DNA of 64,000 nucleotides from Kiritimatiellota bacterium B12222 (GCA_029719485.1 CP120722.1:2728001-2792000); one strand, 5' to 3'; shown: positions 27,499 through 37,220, numbered from the stretch's first letter. Program-made: numbers and translations. Notes: generated by a model from the letters alone, not told the origin.

Positions 27499-28155
27499 AT
27501 GGAGCAAAAAGGTCCCCATCCTGATGTAAAAGAACCCATTCAAGGTTTTCCTCAGGTGGGCTTCTTAAAGAACTTCATTCATTCCGAAAACATCCTGGTC
27601 GGAGACTATACCTACTATGATGATCCTGAAGGTCCTGAACGATTTGAAAATAACGTTCTTTATCACTTCCCCTTTATTGGGGATCGGCTGATTATTGGAA
27701 AGTTTTGCGCCATTGCCAGAGATGTAACGTTCATCATGAATGGGGCAAATCATAAGATGTCCGGTTTTTCGACCTACCCCTTTTTCATCTTTGGACATGG
27801 CTGGGAAAAAGCAACGCCCCAAGCAGGGGACCTTCCTTCGAAAGGGGATACGGTCATCGATCATGACGTATGGATTGGGTATAATGCAACCCTGATGCCT
27901 GGGGTTCATGTGGGGAGTGGAGCCATCATCGCCAGCAAATCCGTCGTGGTGCAAGATGTGCCCGCATACAGTGTGGTCGGCGGAAATCCTGCGAAGGTAT
28001 TGAAATATCGTTTCGAGGACTCCTGTATTCAAGAACTTTTAACCATTGCGTGGTGGGAGTGGCGTGCGGAAAAGATCAGTCAACATCTAGAGTCCATTGT
28101 AGGATGTGATTTGGAGAAACTACGCGAGGCCGCAGCGCTTCCGGATGTTGTTTGA
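27499..28155 (+). CDS. Vat/CatB-type xenobiotic O-acetyltransferase
   Basis: 218-residue left-handed beta-helix (hexapeptide) acyltransferase. It closely follows the streptogramin A acetyltransferase (Vat) pattern: NILVGDYTYYDD, YHFPFIGDRLIIGKFCAIA, FIMNGANHKMSGFSTYPF, GWEKATP, GDTVIDHDVWIGYNA, VVGGNPAKVLKYRF. His85 in NGANH is the expected catalytic base. Family members acetylate streptogramin A or chloramphenicol with acetyl-CoA. In a chromosomal, non-mobile setting it may act on another hydroxyl compound. It follows glgB by 25 bases and may be co-transcribed, and it is convergent with the next gene. Confidence 0.88.
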   Translation: MEQKGPHPDVKEPIQGFPQVGFLKNFIHSENILVGDYTYYDDPEGPERFENNVLYHFPFIGDRLIIGKFCAIARDVTFIMNGANHKMSGFSTYPFFIFGHGWEKATPQAGDLPSKGDTVIDHDVWIGYNATLMPGVHVGSGAIIASKSVVVQDVPAYSVVGGNPAKVLKYRFEDSCIQELLTIAWWEWRAEKISQHLESIVGCDLEKLREAAALPDVV

Positions 28156-28159
28156 AATT

Positions 28160-29662
28160 CTAGCGACGCCATGCAAGAAATTTTTCCATCATCGCTTTCA
28201 CTTTAGGCGTTAAACGAGTGCGGTTATAGGCGTCGCCCGTTTTACGTACGATTTCAGCACGACTGGGGTAGGGGTAGATGCTCCCCGCTAATTTTTTAAG
28301 TCCGATTTTGTTGTTCATCGCTAAGGTGTAAAATGAAATCAAGTCTCCTGCATCTTTTCCTACAATGGTGACTCCGAGGATACGGTCACTTCCCTTTTTG
28401 ACATGAACTTTCACAAACCCTTCGCCTTCTCCTTCAAGTAAGGCCCGATCAACATGTTCGAATTCTTGTATAAAAGTGTCAATTTCAATATTTTGGATAT
28501 GAGCCTGTTGGGAGGTAATGCCCACTTGAGCGAGTTCAGGTTCACAGTACGTTGACCAAGGAATCAACAGGGATGACATTTTGCTCCGTCCAAAAAACAA
28601 TGCATTTTGAATTACATTTCGTGCCATGAAATCTGCGGCATGGGTAAACTGCTTGTCCGTACACACATCTCCCGCGGCATAAATATTTTTATGAGTCGTC
28701 TGTAAATACTCGTTTACCTGAACTCCTTTGTCGGAATAGATAACCCCCGCTTTTTCGAGGTCGAGGCCCTCTACGTTGGCTTTGCGTCCTACCGCAATCA
28801 GGAGTTGATCAACCTCAAGGTCACCCGAAGGGAGTCTGAGTTTGATGGCCTGCTCTGTTTTTTCAATTCGGAGTTCTTTACCTTCTGTAGAGATGGACAC
28901 GCCATCTTTCTTTAGACTAGACTCAAGCACAGCCACAGCATCAGGATCTTCACGGGGAAGGATGCCTTTGGATGAGGCGAGTAGGGTCACTTCCGTTCCT
29001 AATCGTGCAAAAGCTTGTGCCATTTCACAACCGATAGGACCCGCACCTACAATTCCCAAACGTTTTGGACGTTCGGTTAATGAAAATATAGTTTCATTGG
29101 TAAGATAAGATACCTGCTCCAGACCGGGAATGTCAGGGGCCGCGGCTCGGGCGCCAGTACATATGGACGCTTTACTGAACTCAAGGGTAACACCATTTAC
29201 ATCAATGTGACTGGCGTCGATAAAACGCGCGTTTCCAAAATAGACATCAACCCCTAACTCTTTGTAACGTTGTGCTGAATCGACAGGAGAGATGTCAGCC
29301 CTGAGTTTTCGCATCCGGGTCATAATTTTTGAAAAATCAACATGAACTCCCTCAGGAACCTCAATGCCAAATTCATTCATTCCCTGTAGTGCCGCAGCCC
29401 GTTTGGAGGCCGAGAGTAGTCCTTTAGAAGGCACACAACCCACATTCAAGCAATCACCTCCCATCAAGGAACGTTCAATGAGCGCCACTTTTGCTCCTAA
29501 TCCGGCGGCGGCAGATGCAGTCACCAAACCTGCAGTACCCGCACCAATCACCACCAGATTATAGCGTCCGCAAGGAGTTGGATTTTGCCAGGTTTCGGGA
29601 TGCACATTTTGCTGCAAGCGTTGGTTATGTTCATCGAGGGGAGTTAAAGCTTTTTCAGTCAT
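28160..29662 (-). CDS. FAD-dependent pyridine nucleotide-disulfide oxidoreductase
   Basis: 500 residues. FAD motif VVIGAGTAGLVTASAAAGLG, redox-active disulfide GGDCLNVGCVPSKG, NAD motif VGAGPIGCEMAQAFARLG, FAD motif YAAGDVCT and the dimerisation domain with YPYPSRAEIVRKTGDAYNRTRLTP. It resembles the group often labelled mercuric reductase-like in bacteria. It lacks the N-terminal metal-binding domain and the C-terminal Cys pair of MerA, and no mer genes are near. The usual HP dyad of lipoamide dehydrogenase is also not evident. The substrate is unknown, though a thiol/disulfide compound is likely. It is a single gene. Confidence 0.85.
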   Translation of the reverse strand: MTEKALTPLDEHNQRLQQNVHPETWQNPTPCGRYNLVVIGAGTAGLVTASAAAGLGAKVALIERSLMGGDCLNVGCVPSKGLLSASKRAAALQGMNEFGIEVPEGVHVDFSKIMTRMRKLRADISPVDSAQRYKELGVDVYFGNARFIDASHIDVNGVTLEFSKASICTGARAAAPDIPGLEQVSYLTNETIFSLTERPKRLGIVGAGPIGCEMAQAFARLGTEVTLLASSKGILPREDPDAVAVLESSLKKDGVSISTEGKELRIEKTEQAIKLRLPSGDLEVDQLLIAVGRKANVEGLDLEKAGVIYSDKGVQVNEYLQTTHKNIYAAGDVCTDKQFTHAADFMARNVIQNALFFGRSKMSSLLIPWSTYCEPELAQVGITSQQAHIQNIEIDTFIQEFEHVDRALLEGEGEGFVKVHVKKGSDRILGVTIVGKDAGDLISFYTLAMNNKIGLKKLAGSIYPYPSRAEIVRKTGDAYNRTRLTPKVKAMMEKFLAWRR

Positions 29663-29790
29663 GTGAGTGGTGTCCTAGGGGGTGAGCATTAAAAGGATAA
29701 TCTTCTGTTAGTTGTCCGACTTCAACTTATCTTACATGTAAAAGCGAATGTCCTTGTAGGTGTTGGTGTTTTTTTCATAGTCTTTTCATT

Positions 29791-31065
29791 GTGTCTGCTC
29801 CCTCATCTATCCCTCAACCTTGGAACCGTACAGCCTGTAAAGTGCGTGATCGCGTAAATGCAGGCTGGTTTTGGGTCTATTTTTCCCGATTGATGTTGAT
29901 GGCCTTTGGCCTCTGCGCCTTCTTGATTTGGTTATTGCGCTTGCAACGGGTCGAAATCACCCCTGCACTCGCGCTGGGAGCCGGATTGTTAGTGGTTTCT
30001 GGTTTATGGGCTCACATGTTTGCCGCTCCTAAATTCATTTCTATGGAAACCGCTTTATCCCGTTTGGATGTAGGTTGGCAGTTGAATCATCGATTGGTTT
30101 CCGCATGGCAAGGTGTAGGAGAGTGGCCCCCGATGCCTGCAAATCGCCCCCTTCCGCTGCAACTGAAAACGACTCCCGTTGTGCTTCCTTTGCTCCTCTG
30201 TATCGGCGGGGTGCTTTTGGCGCAGTACTTACCTTTGCCTCCACAAAAAATAATCACGAAATCGATCAGAAAAGAACCTCCTGATTGGACCGCGATGGAT
30301 GCTTTAGCTGACAGATGGGAACAACTTGAAGTCATTGAACCCGAAAGTACTCATGCCCTACGACGTGAATTGGAACTCCTACGGAAAAAACCTGCGGAAG
30401 AATGGTACGATCCTGCTAGCTTGGAGGCCACCGATCGATTGCGTAGCCGAATAAGATCTGACGCCACGCGTTTGTCTGATGCGATGAGCAACACCTCTTC
30501 TTTGTTGAAATTAGCCCATGAAGGACGAATGCAACTGTCCACGCCTCAGCAACAGGCCATGCAGGAATTTTTGCAGCAGATGCAAGCGCAATTGCAAGAG
30601 GGCGGGTTGAAGTTAACCCCCGAAATGATGCAACAACTTGAACAAGTCGATCTCTCGCAACTTCAACAAATTGATGCACAACAGTTACAGCAACTCGAAC
30701 AGCAGTTGATGCAAAATGCACAACAACTTGAACAAGCTTTGGTGCAGGCCGGAATCGTACAAGGTTTTGGTGAATCCCCTGGTAGAGGAGGGGTGGGCCA
30801 AGGTGGTGGTCCCAGTGAATTGACGCTCGCAAATTTTGAAAGTATTTTAGAACCTATAGTACCCATGGCGTTAACTCCAGGGGAGTTAGAAAATGCCCGC
30901 ATCGGGGATTTGCTGGAACTTCGAGAAACAGAACACGATGACGATCGTGTAGATGTAGGCCAAAGCGGGGGGCAAATCGTAACACCTGGCGGCAGTGGTG
31001 AAGTGGTGTGGGATCAGGATTTTTTACCTTCCGAACAAAAAGTACTCAAAGCATTTTTCAACTAA
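29791..31065 (+). CDS. Membrane protein with Gln-rich coil, partner of MoxR
   Basis: 424 residues, not recognised with certainty. Three hydrophobic segments (about 31-52, 58-75, 130-147) precede a long soluble part. Residues about 245-325 are strongly Gln/Leu-rich and probably coiled coil (QQMQAQLQEGG, LQQIDAQQLQQLEQ), followed by a Gly-rich linker and an acidic tail. The start is a GTG at 29791 with no clear ribosome site. It lies 17 bases before moxR, so the two form an operon. In MoxR operons membrane proteins of this layout are usual clients, but the DUF58 and VWA genes normally present are missing here. Confidence 0.7.
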   Translation: MSAPSSIPQPWNRTACKVRDRVNAGWFWVYFSRLMLMAFGLCAFLIWLLRLQRVEITPALALGAGLLVVSGLWAHMFAAPKFISMETALSRLDVGWQLNHRLVSAWQGVGEWPPMPANRPLPLQLKTTPVVLPLLLCIGGVLLAQYLPLPPQKIITKSIRKEPPDWTAMDALADRWEQLEVIEPESTHALRRELELLRKKPAEEWYDPASLEATDRLRSRIRSDATRLSDAMSNTSSLLKLAHEGRMQLSTPQQQAMQEFLQQMQAQLQEGGLKLTPEMMQQLEQVDLSQLQQIDAQQLQQLEQQLMQNAQQLEQALVQAGIVQGFGESPGRGGVGQGGGPSELTLANFESILEPIVPMALTPGELENARIGDLLELRETEHDDDRVDVGQSGGQIVTPGGSGEVVWDQDFLPSEQKVLKAFFN

Positions 31066-31082
31066 CCGCAACCCGGATCTTC

Positions 31083-32093
31083 ATGCAAAACCCCCTCACT
31101 GAAAAAGAAATTGAAAGCACGTCCGAAAAATTCAAACAGGTACGTAAAGCCCTCAATGAGGTGTTATTTGGGCAGGAAATCCTTATCGATCAAGTTGTCA
31201 TTTGCATGTTGGCCCGTGGTCATTTACTCCTCGAAGGTTTGCCTGGTTTAGGCAAAACCGAATTGGTACGTTCCTTAAGTTGTGTCATGGGATTGGAGTC
31301 GAAACGTGTACAGTTTACACCCGATTTATTGCCAGGAGATATTACGGGAAATCCCATGTTACAGGATGTGGATGGGGAACGGAAATTTGTATTCCAACCT
31401 GGGCCCTTGTTTAGCCAGTTGGTCTTGGCTGATGAAATTAATCGTGCGAGTCCGAAAACGCAATCAGCGCTATTGGAAGCCATGCAAGAACATCGGGTCA
31501 CCTCTATGGGCATTCGCCACGCCCTGCCCGAACCTTTCTTTGTTTTGGCTACACAAAACCCCATTGAGCTCGAAGGAACTTATCCCTTGCCGGAAGCTCA
31601 ATTGGATCGGTTTTTATTCAAATTGAACATCGAGGCTGGAGGCCCTGACGTGTTACAGCGTATTGTCGAAAATCGACAATTAGGGGACGAAGCGCAAGGA
31701 CAACAAATTTTACAACCTGATGAATTATTGGCAATGATGCAATTAGCCAAACGGGTCTATCTTCCCCAAGTGGTGGCTGGGTATATTGCACGATTGGTAC
31801 ATGCCACACATAAGGGTCAATCGAAGACGGCGGAATCGATTAAATACGGTGCCAGTCCCCGGGCCGCGATTGGCATGGCAGCGGCGGGTCGCGCACGCGC
31901 ATTGATCAATGGACGGGAAAATGTAAGTTATGAAGACATTAAAGCCGTAGCCGTTCCTGTGCTCCAACATCGGCTGGTTTTGGAATATCATGCAAAACTT
32001 GAAGGACTGGATGGTCAAGTGATTGCCCAAAAATTAACTGATGAAATTCCTGCAAATGCTGACAGCTTACCTCCCGTATTGACCGAACGATAA
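31083..32093 (+). CDS. moxR: MoxR-family AAA+ ATPase
   Basis: 336 residues. Walker A GLPGLGKTE, Walker B with VLADEINRASPKTQSALLEAMQE, sensor 1 FVLATQNPIELEGTYPLPEAQLDRF and arginine/sensor 2 region SPRAAIGM. MoxR ATPases act as chaperones that activate or assemble protein complexes, usually with VWA-domain partners. The ATG at 31083 is chosen because the family N-terminus begins there; the frame is open further upstream into the preceding gene. The only linked gene is the upstream membrane protein, and the next gene is on the other strand. Confidence 0.93.
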   Translation: MQNPLTEKEIESTSEKFKQVRKALNEVLFGQEILIDQVVICMLARGHLLLEGLPGLGKTELVRSLSCVMGLESKRVQFTPDLLPGDITGNPMLQDVDGERKFVFQPGPLFSQLVLADEINRASPKTQSALLEAMQEHRVTSMGIRHALPEPFFVLATQNPIELEGTYPLPEAQLDRFLFKLNIEAGGPDVLQRIVENRQLGDEAQGQQILQPDELLAMMQLAKRVYLPQVVAGYIARLVHATHKGQSKTAESIKYGASPRAAIGMAAAGRARALINGRENVSYEDIKAVAVPVLQHRLVLEYHAKLEGLDGQVIAQKLTDEIPANADSLPPVLTER

Positions 32094-32197
32094 ATCGGTT
32101 TTGCGCCTGCTCTTTCAAAAAAGATGCAGTAATCAAACCAAACGCAACGAGGGCAGGGCGACATAACCTCTCGCTGACCCTTTTCACAAAAATTAGT

Positions 32198-34456
32198 TCA
32201 GCGGGAACGCGTGCGTGTTGCTCCTCCGGCACCACTTGCCCGCGTGCGTGCATGTGCCTGTCGTTGCATGGCGTTTCCTTGAGAATAATTTGATGTAGAG
32301 GGACGGGGTAGTGGTCGGGTTGTGCTTTGTTGAGGACGTTGAATCTGAGGCCTTTGTTCAGGGAGGGTCACCGGACGCGTTTCAGGTTTTACAATAGGTT
32401 TACTGTGATCGACATTCTGCCAAGAGCCTTTGACTTGTTCTTGCCAGTTTCCGTCATTGTTTTGAAAAATATTCCCATCCTTGTCCGTAAATACATTATT
32501 ATCACCCAAATCTCCAAGGTTGGGACGTTCTGCGGGTAATGTGGACGGTAGCTGTTCAGGACGAGTTGCGGGTAAGGTCGTGGGACGATTTCCCGGCAAG
32601 CTGTTCGGACGTTCAGGCACATTTGCAGGAAGTGTCGTGGGGCGGTTTGGCCTTGTTGCAATGGTATTCTCAATTTTCGCCAATTGATCTCCACGATTAT
32701 AAATATTCAGATTGTTTTGAATATTATTGCTGAATGAATTGCGATTGATGTTCAGGTTTACGTCACCCGTATTGATGATGGCCGTGGAGGGACGGTAACG
32801 TCCTGGTCCCCACATCCCAGGTCCGTAAGCCGGGTTATGATGCCAATATCCGCTATTATACCAACTAAAAGTAAAAATACCTGAGCTCCAACTCATACCA
32901 AAGCCCCAACCGGTGACGGGATTGTAGCGGGCTGAGAATCCCCAAGTGACATGGCGAGGGTAATAATAACGAGGCCCTACCCACGGTTGATAGACCCAAC
33001 CTGTTCCATACACGACGGTGGGTCCCATTACATAATTACAAACATACCCAGGGGTATAACCCACATAGATGACTTCTGGGGTAGAGGCATAGACATAAAC
33101 GTATTTCACATTATATACAGGACTGGAGGGTTGTACACCCGCAATCCCGGGAGGAGCATGATCCGAAACTTCCCAGGGTCCTTGAGCTTGGGATGAGATA
33201 TACCACACGCCATCTTTCACTAAATAGAAGGTTTTGCGATCAGTAAGTATGGTTTCGGAAGCATTGATAATATAGAAAAGAGAGGTGCCATCAACGGCTT
33301 GGAATTTTGGATGGCCATCCATGACGACTTCGAGGTCAACAGTCCCCCGTTGAACAGCCGCGGTTTGAGGTATTTGCGCATCCATGACCGCTTCTAGCGC
33401 TTCGTCAGTTCCGGATACATAGGCTCGTATATCAGCAAAGGTACTGTCAGCAGGAATTTGAGAAAACACATCAGGTAGAGCTTCAGCATCCACATAGGTC
33501 CATTTACCCATCATGCTTTGAGACTGGTACCAGCGTCCACTGATGTTGAGATAATACTTTTGATCTTCAACATTCATAAACACCGGGGTTTGTGAGTTTT
33601 GAATCACCAGCAGATCATCCACCAAAGGAATAAATACGGCTTCTCCCTCACTTACCACTAACTCGGTAGGATTGTGCGCAACGATAATTTCGGGGGTTGT
33701 GCTCGGGTCAAGTTGAGGAGGCGGTTCCGTTTCATGTTCGGTTGGTTGGCGGCTCTCCACCAACTTTACGAGATCGGCAGCTGGTGCTGAATCGATGGTC
33801 CAAGGCCCATTTTCTGATTTTGCCTTATACCAGATACCCGACGCGACACTTAAAGAATACAATTTAGTTTTGGGGTTGTACAACAAGGGGTAGGGGGTGT
33901 TGATCACATTTTGATAGGGCGTTCCTTCAATCGGCTTCAATTGGGTTTTGCCTTCGATATTGACCAACAGGGCGGGATGATCTCTATAGATTACCTCGGG
34001 GGCGCTATTTTTGAAATTTTCCTGTGCCTTAACTTCTGCCTGTGATGCGGTGAGAGATGTTTTCAGCGCTTCAAACGTGGTGTCGAGTTCCCAGGTTTTC
34101 ATGCCTTCTTTTATAGCGGCTTGGAAATCAATCCCCGCCTGTTCCGAGCCTTCAGGGAAACGGGTTTCTGTGATGTCGAGGCTGCGATAATTCACCATAT
34201 TTTCTTCTTTATTGATGGAAACAGTACCTTCTATCCATATGGCACCAAAGACGGGTTCACTTTTGGTGGAGGCTTTAAAGGCGACCGCAGCGCGGCCGGT
34301 AATGACATCGCCTTTTAAACTGTCTAATTGGGGTTGATAGACCGTCATGATGCCAGAAGCGGTGGTGACATGTCGCGGCCATGAATCCAGGGTTTGAGCT
34401 GAAAGGGCGTTTGTCCAAAGGAAAGAAAAAAAGCAAAGTGACCATAGGGATTTCAT
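32198..34456 (-). CDS. Secreted repeat protein (W/GPW repeats, Pro- and Trp/Tyr-rich)
   Basis: 752 residues with a signal peptide (about 1-20, ALSAQ cleavage). Three related modules of about 70-75 residues end in the pattern GxWYxxxxxxGPWxxxxxAP, at residues 153-226, 255-328 and 372-436, and a degenerate copy lies near 655-687. Residues 445-555 are rich in Tyr, Trp and Gly. Residues 600-650 repeat Pro-Thr motifs (RPTTLPA), and the tail is basic. It resembles envelope proteins often labelled carbohydrate-binding family V/XII, so a cell-surface or sugar-binding role is possible. An AAGG site lies seven bases before the ATG. Confidence 0.75.
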   Translation of the reverse strand: MKSLWSLCFFSFLWTNALSAQTLDSWPRHVTTASGIMTVYQPQLDSLKGDVITGRAAVAFKASTKSEPVFGAIWIEGTVSINKEENMVNYRSLDITETRFPEGSEQAGIDFQAAIKEGMKTWELDTTFEALKTSLTASQAEVKAQENFKNSAPEVIYRDHPALLVNIEGKTQLKPIEGTPYQNVINTPYPLLYNPKTKLYSLSVASGIWYKAKSENGPWTIDSAPAADLVKLVESRQPTEHETEPPPQLDPSTTPEIIVAHNPTELVVSEGEAVFIPLVDDLLVIQNSQTPVFMNVEDQKYYLNISGRWYQSQSMMGKWTYVDAEALPDVFSQIPADSTFADIRAYVSGTDEALEAVMDAQIPQTAAVQRGTVDLEVVMDGHPKFQAVDGTSLFYIINASETILTDRKTFYLVKDGVWYISSQAQGPWEVSDHAPPGIAGVQPSSPVYNVKYVYVYASTPEVIYVGYTPGYVCNYVMGPTVVYGTGWVYQPWVGPRYYYPRHVTWGFSARYNPVTGWGFGMSWSSGIFTFSWYNSGYWHHNPAYGPGMWGPGRYRPSTAIINTGDVNLNINRNSFSNNIQNNLNIYNRGDQLAKIENTIATRPNRPTTLPANVPERPNSLPGNRPTTLPATRPEQLPSTLPAERPNLGDLGDNNVFTDKDGNIFQNNDGNWQEQVKGSWQNVDHSKPIVKPETRPVTLPEQRPQIQRPQQSTTRPLPRPSTSNYSQGNAMQRQAHARTRASGAGGATRTRSR

Positions 34457-34507
34457 AGGGATACCTTTAACGCTGGGAATAAAATAGTTGAAGCAATGGA
34501 TAAGAAA

Positions 34508-35041
34508 TTAAATGTCCGTCATGTGACCGATCCAGACCAAAGGCAGGTGATGTTGGAGGTCATTCGTCCAGCGAGCAAGGGTTTCATTACCCATACGAAT
34601 GCAACCTTGGGAGGCCGGTGAGCCCAGTTTTTCTTCCTGATGAGTGCCGTGGATGTAAATATATCGAGATTTGCTGTGATGATTAAGGTCGGGAAGCAAA
34701 CCATCCAACCAAAGGATTCGGGTGAGGATGGCATCACCTTCTCCCTGGGTCCATTGGCGCAGCGGTGCTCCGAACGGCACTCTGCTCTTAAAAGGTTGAC
34801 CTAAAAGCGCATCGGTACCAATGATTTCACACACACGATGAGGTCCCAAAGGGGTTTTGAGAGAGCCTTTTACATTTCCGAGTCCGAAACGACTGGTGGA
34901 AACAGGTGCTTTATCTGGCTTTTGCTGCTTACGTAAACGAAAAATACACTGTCGATCCACGTCCACAGCCCATATTTCGGGTTCCTGGGGATAGCGTTCT
35001 TGGAGAGTTTCTAAATTTCGAATACGGATCTGTGATTGCAT
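34508..35041 (-). CDS. L,D-transpeptidase (YkuD domain)
   Basis: 177 residues. The YkuD active-site motif is visible as YIYIHGTHQEEKLGSPASQGCIRM, written here in two parts: His131 with HGTH, and Cys147 in SQGCIRM (the usual SHGC has Gln instead of His). These enzymes form 3-3 crosslinks in peptidoglycan or attach lipoproteins to it. No signal peptide is evident, so export is unclear or the true start is elsewhere. It follows the secreted-repeat gene's promoter side and is divergent from menG. Confidence 0.85.
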   Translation of the reverse strand: MQSQIRIRNLETLQERYPQEPEIWAVDVDRQCIFRLRKQQKPDKAPVSTSRFGLGNVKGSLKTPLGPHRVCEIIGTDALLGQPFKSRVPFGAPLRQWTQGEGDAILTRILWLDGLLPDLNHHSKSRYIYIHGTHQEEKLGSPASQGCIRMGNETLARWTNDLQHHLPLVWIGHMTDI

Positions 35042-35082
35042 CGGGAAAAAATTCTACTATGTTAGCAACATAAATCAAGCTT

Positions 35083-35823
35083 ATGGAAACACCCACCTCT
35101 ACTTCTGAATCACCCAGCCGTCAGGACGTCTGGAAAATGTTCGATCGCATTGCCGGTCGATATGACTTTTTAAACCGCTCACTGTCCTTTGGCAGAGATG
35201 TCAGTTGGCGTAAACGCATACGTCAACATCTTCCCAAAGATAAGCCTTTAATGCTGGTCGATTTAGCCACGGGAACCGCAGATCAGATTCTGTTTTTGCT
35301 GGAGGGGGATGCCGAAATTTCACAGGCTGTGGGATATGACCTTTCTGAAGAAATGTTAGAGGTCGGCCGGGGGAAAATCAAAGAGCGAAACTTAGAAAAA
35401 CAGGTTACACTTCTCACTGGTGATGCGATGGCGTGTCCCGCTGAAGATGATACTGCAGACATTGTGACCATTAGTTTTGGGATACGTAATGTGTTAGATG
35501 TGCCAACGGCCCTGTTGGATATGAAACGCATTTTACATGAGGGAGGGAAGTTGTGTATTTTGGAATGTTCACTGCCTCCCAACAAAGTTATCCGTTGGGG
35601 ATATCTTATGTATTTCCGACATGTACTACCGAAACTCGGGGGATGGGTAAGTGGGGATGCCTATGCCTATAACTATTTAAACAAAACCGTGGAAACCTTT
35701 CCCTGTGGGGATGCCTTTTGTCAGTTGATGAGAGAAGCCGGTTTTGAACAAGTTCAGGCGGATGCGATGACTTTTGGTGTCGCGACGCTGTACACCGCAG
35801 TGAAACCGGTTGGAGATGCATGA
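35083..35823 (+). CDS. menG: Demethylmenaquinone methyltransferase (UbiE/MenG)
   Basis: 246-residue class I SAM methyltransferase. The UbiE signatures are clear: MFDRIAGRYDFLNRSLSFGRDVSWR, DLATGTADQ (SAM motif I), FGIRNVLD and LPKLGGWVSGDAYAYNYLNKTVETFP. It performs the last step of menaquinone synthesis. It overlaps menF by four bases (ATGA), which favours menaquinone over ubiquinone as its substrate. Confidence 0.95.
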   Translation: METPTSTSESPSRQDVWKMFDRIAGRYDFLNRSLSFGRDVSWRKRIRQHLPKDKPLMLVDLATGTADQILFLLEGDAEISQAVGYDLSEEMLEVGRGKIKERNLEKQVTLLTGDAMACPAEDDTADIVTISFGIRNVLDVPTALLDMKRILHEGGKLCILECSLPPNKVIRWGYLMYFRHVLPKLGGWVSGDAYAYNYLNKTVETFPCGDAFCQLMREAGFEQVQADAMTFGVATLYTAVKPVGDA

Positions 35824-37220
35824 ACATGCGCGTCAGGCCTGACAGCGGTCTTCGTAAAGCAGTATCCGAAATGCCCATGCGTATCCGCAGGGCATACAAA
35901 GATTGGGAGAATGCCCCTGACCACATTCAACAGCGTGGGGTAAGAATTGAGGTAACCTTAGGAGACGTTGATCCTTTGAGATGGTTACTCGCACAACGAT
36001 TTCAACGTCTGGCTTATTGGTCTGCCCGAGATGGTGCTGAATGTATTGCCGGAGTGGGCAGTTGCCACGAATGTTCTGTAGGAACCGTCAGTCATCCTGA
36101 AGCCTTGTTTGCTAAAGGTCGAGAGGTTCTTTCCCATTTTGGAAATTCGAAACCGAAGTATATCGGTGGATTTTCATTTTCGGAACATTCGGTCGATGAA
36201 GCACCATGGCCCGAAATGGGACAAACCCGCTTTTGGATTCCCTTTGCAGAAATTTGTAAAAGTGAAGATAAAATTGTGTTGGCCTGCAATTTATATTTTC
36301 GGCGAAATGTAAATGTTCCGGTGAATGTTTTGATCCAAGAATGGCAGGCCATTCATGCGCAGACACATATGCCCGACGCTTTGCCCACCTTAATCTGTCG
36401 ACGGGACTTTCCTGAACGGGAAGGGTGGGATGCCAATGTGCGTTCGGCATTGGATTTAATCGATAATGGGGTTCTGGATAAAGTGGTGCTTGCCCGTAAA
36501 GCGGAGTACCATTTTGCGTCATTGGTATCTGCCGTACAAATCCTCGCCATTCTCGAACAGGTCACCTCACATTGTTACCATTTCCTGATTCAACCCTCAC
36601 CACGTGCCGCGTTTATGGGCACCACGCCCGAACGCCTTTATCGTCGTGAAGGGCGCGCCTTAAAAACGGAGGCCTTGGCGGGAACACGGCCAAGAGGAAA
36701 GGATGAGGAGGAGGATCAGCGCTTAGGTGCTGAGCTATTAGAAAGTACAAAAGAGCGTCACGAACAAGAGTTGGTTCGGAGAGACTTGATGCGGCAATTG
36801 CATTTACTTTCGGATACGGTTGAGGCCGAAGAGCAGCCCCAGTTGTTACAATTAGAGCGTAAACAACATTTGCTTAGCCTGCTTTCCGCGGTGCTTAGAA
36901 ATAAAGTCGATGATGCCGAATTAATCAAATCCTTGCATCCAACACCAGCGGTAGGAGGATCTCCCCGTGAAAATGCTTTAAGAGAATTAACCAGATTAGA
37001 ACCCTTTTCCAGAGGGTGGTATGCGGCACCTGTGGGTTGTTTCGGTGAAGACTTTGCCGAATTTGCCGTGGCGATTCGGTCAGGAATGGTGCAGGACAAA
37101 CAGGTGAATATTTACTCGGGAGCCGGAATTGTTCAGGGCTCTCAACCCGAAGAGGAATGGCAAGAAATCGAAAACAAAATCAGTGATTTTGTGAAAGTTA
37201 CTGGCGGGGGCATTCGCTAA
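35820..37220 (+). CDS. menF: Isochorismate synthase
   Basis: 466 residues, chorismate-binding domain in the C-terminal half: LDKVVLARKAEY, FMGTTPERLYRREG, LAGTRPRGKDEEED, HPTPAVGGSP and YAAPVGCFG with AVAIRSG. It converts chorismate to isochorismate, the first committed step to menaquinone. It is coupled to menG by an ATGA overlap and followed by a terminator. The other men genes (menD, H, C, E, B, A) are not in the window, so the pathway is split on the chromosome. Confidence 0.92.
   Translation: MNMRVRPDSGLRKAVSEMPMRIRRAYKDWENAPDHIQQRGVRIEVTLGDVDPLRWLLAQRFQRLAYWSARDGAECIAGVGSCHECSVGTVSHPEALFAKGREVLSHFGNSKPKYIGGFSFSEHSVDEAPWPEMGQTRFWIPFAEICKSEDKIVLACNLYFRRNVNVPVNVLIQEWQAIHAQTHMPDALPTLICRRDFPEREGWDANVRSALDLIDNGVLDKVVLARKAEYHFASLVSAVQILAILEQVTSHCYHFLIQPSPRAAFMGTTPERLYRREGRALKTEALAGTRPRGKDEEEDQRLGAELLESTKERHEQELVRRDLMRQLHLLSDTVEAEEQPQLLQLERKQHLLSLLSAVLRNKVDDAELIKSLHPTPAVGGSPRENALRELTRLEPFSRGWYAAPVGCFGEDFAEFAVAIRSGMVQDKQVNIYSGAGIVQGSQPEEEWQEIENKISDFVKVTGGGIR

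Noticed and set aside
28160..29662. Mercuric reductase (merA)
   Set aside because: The FAD disulfide reductase lacks the N-terminal metal-binding domain, the C-terminal vicinal cysteines and any mer neighbours.
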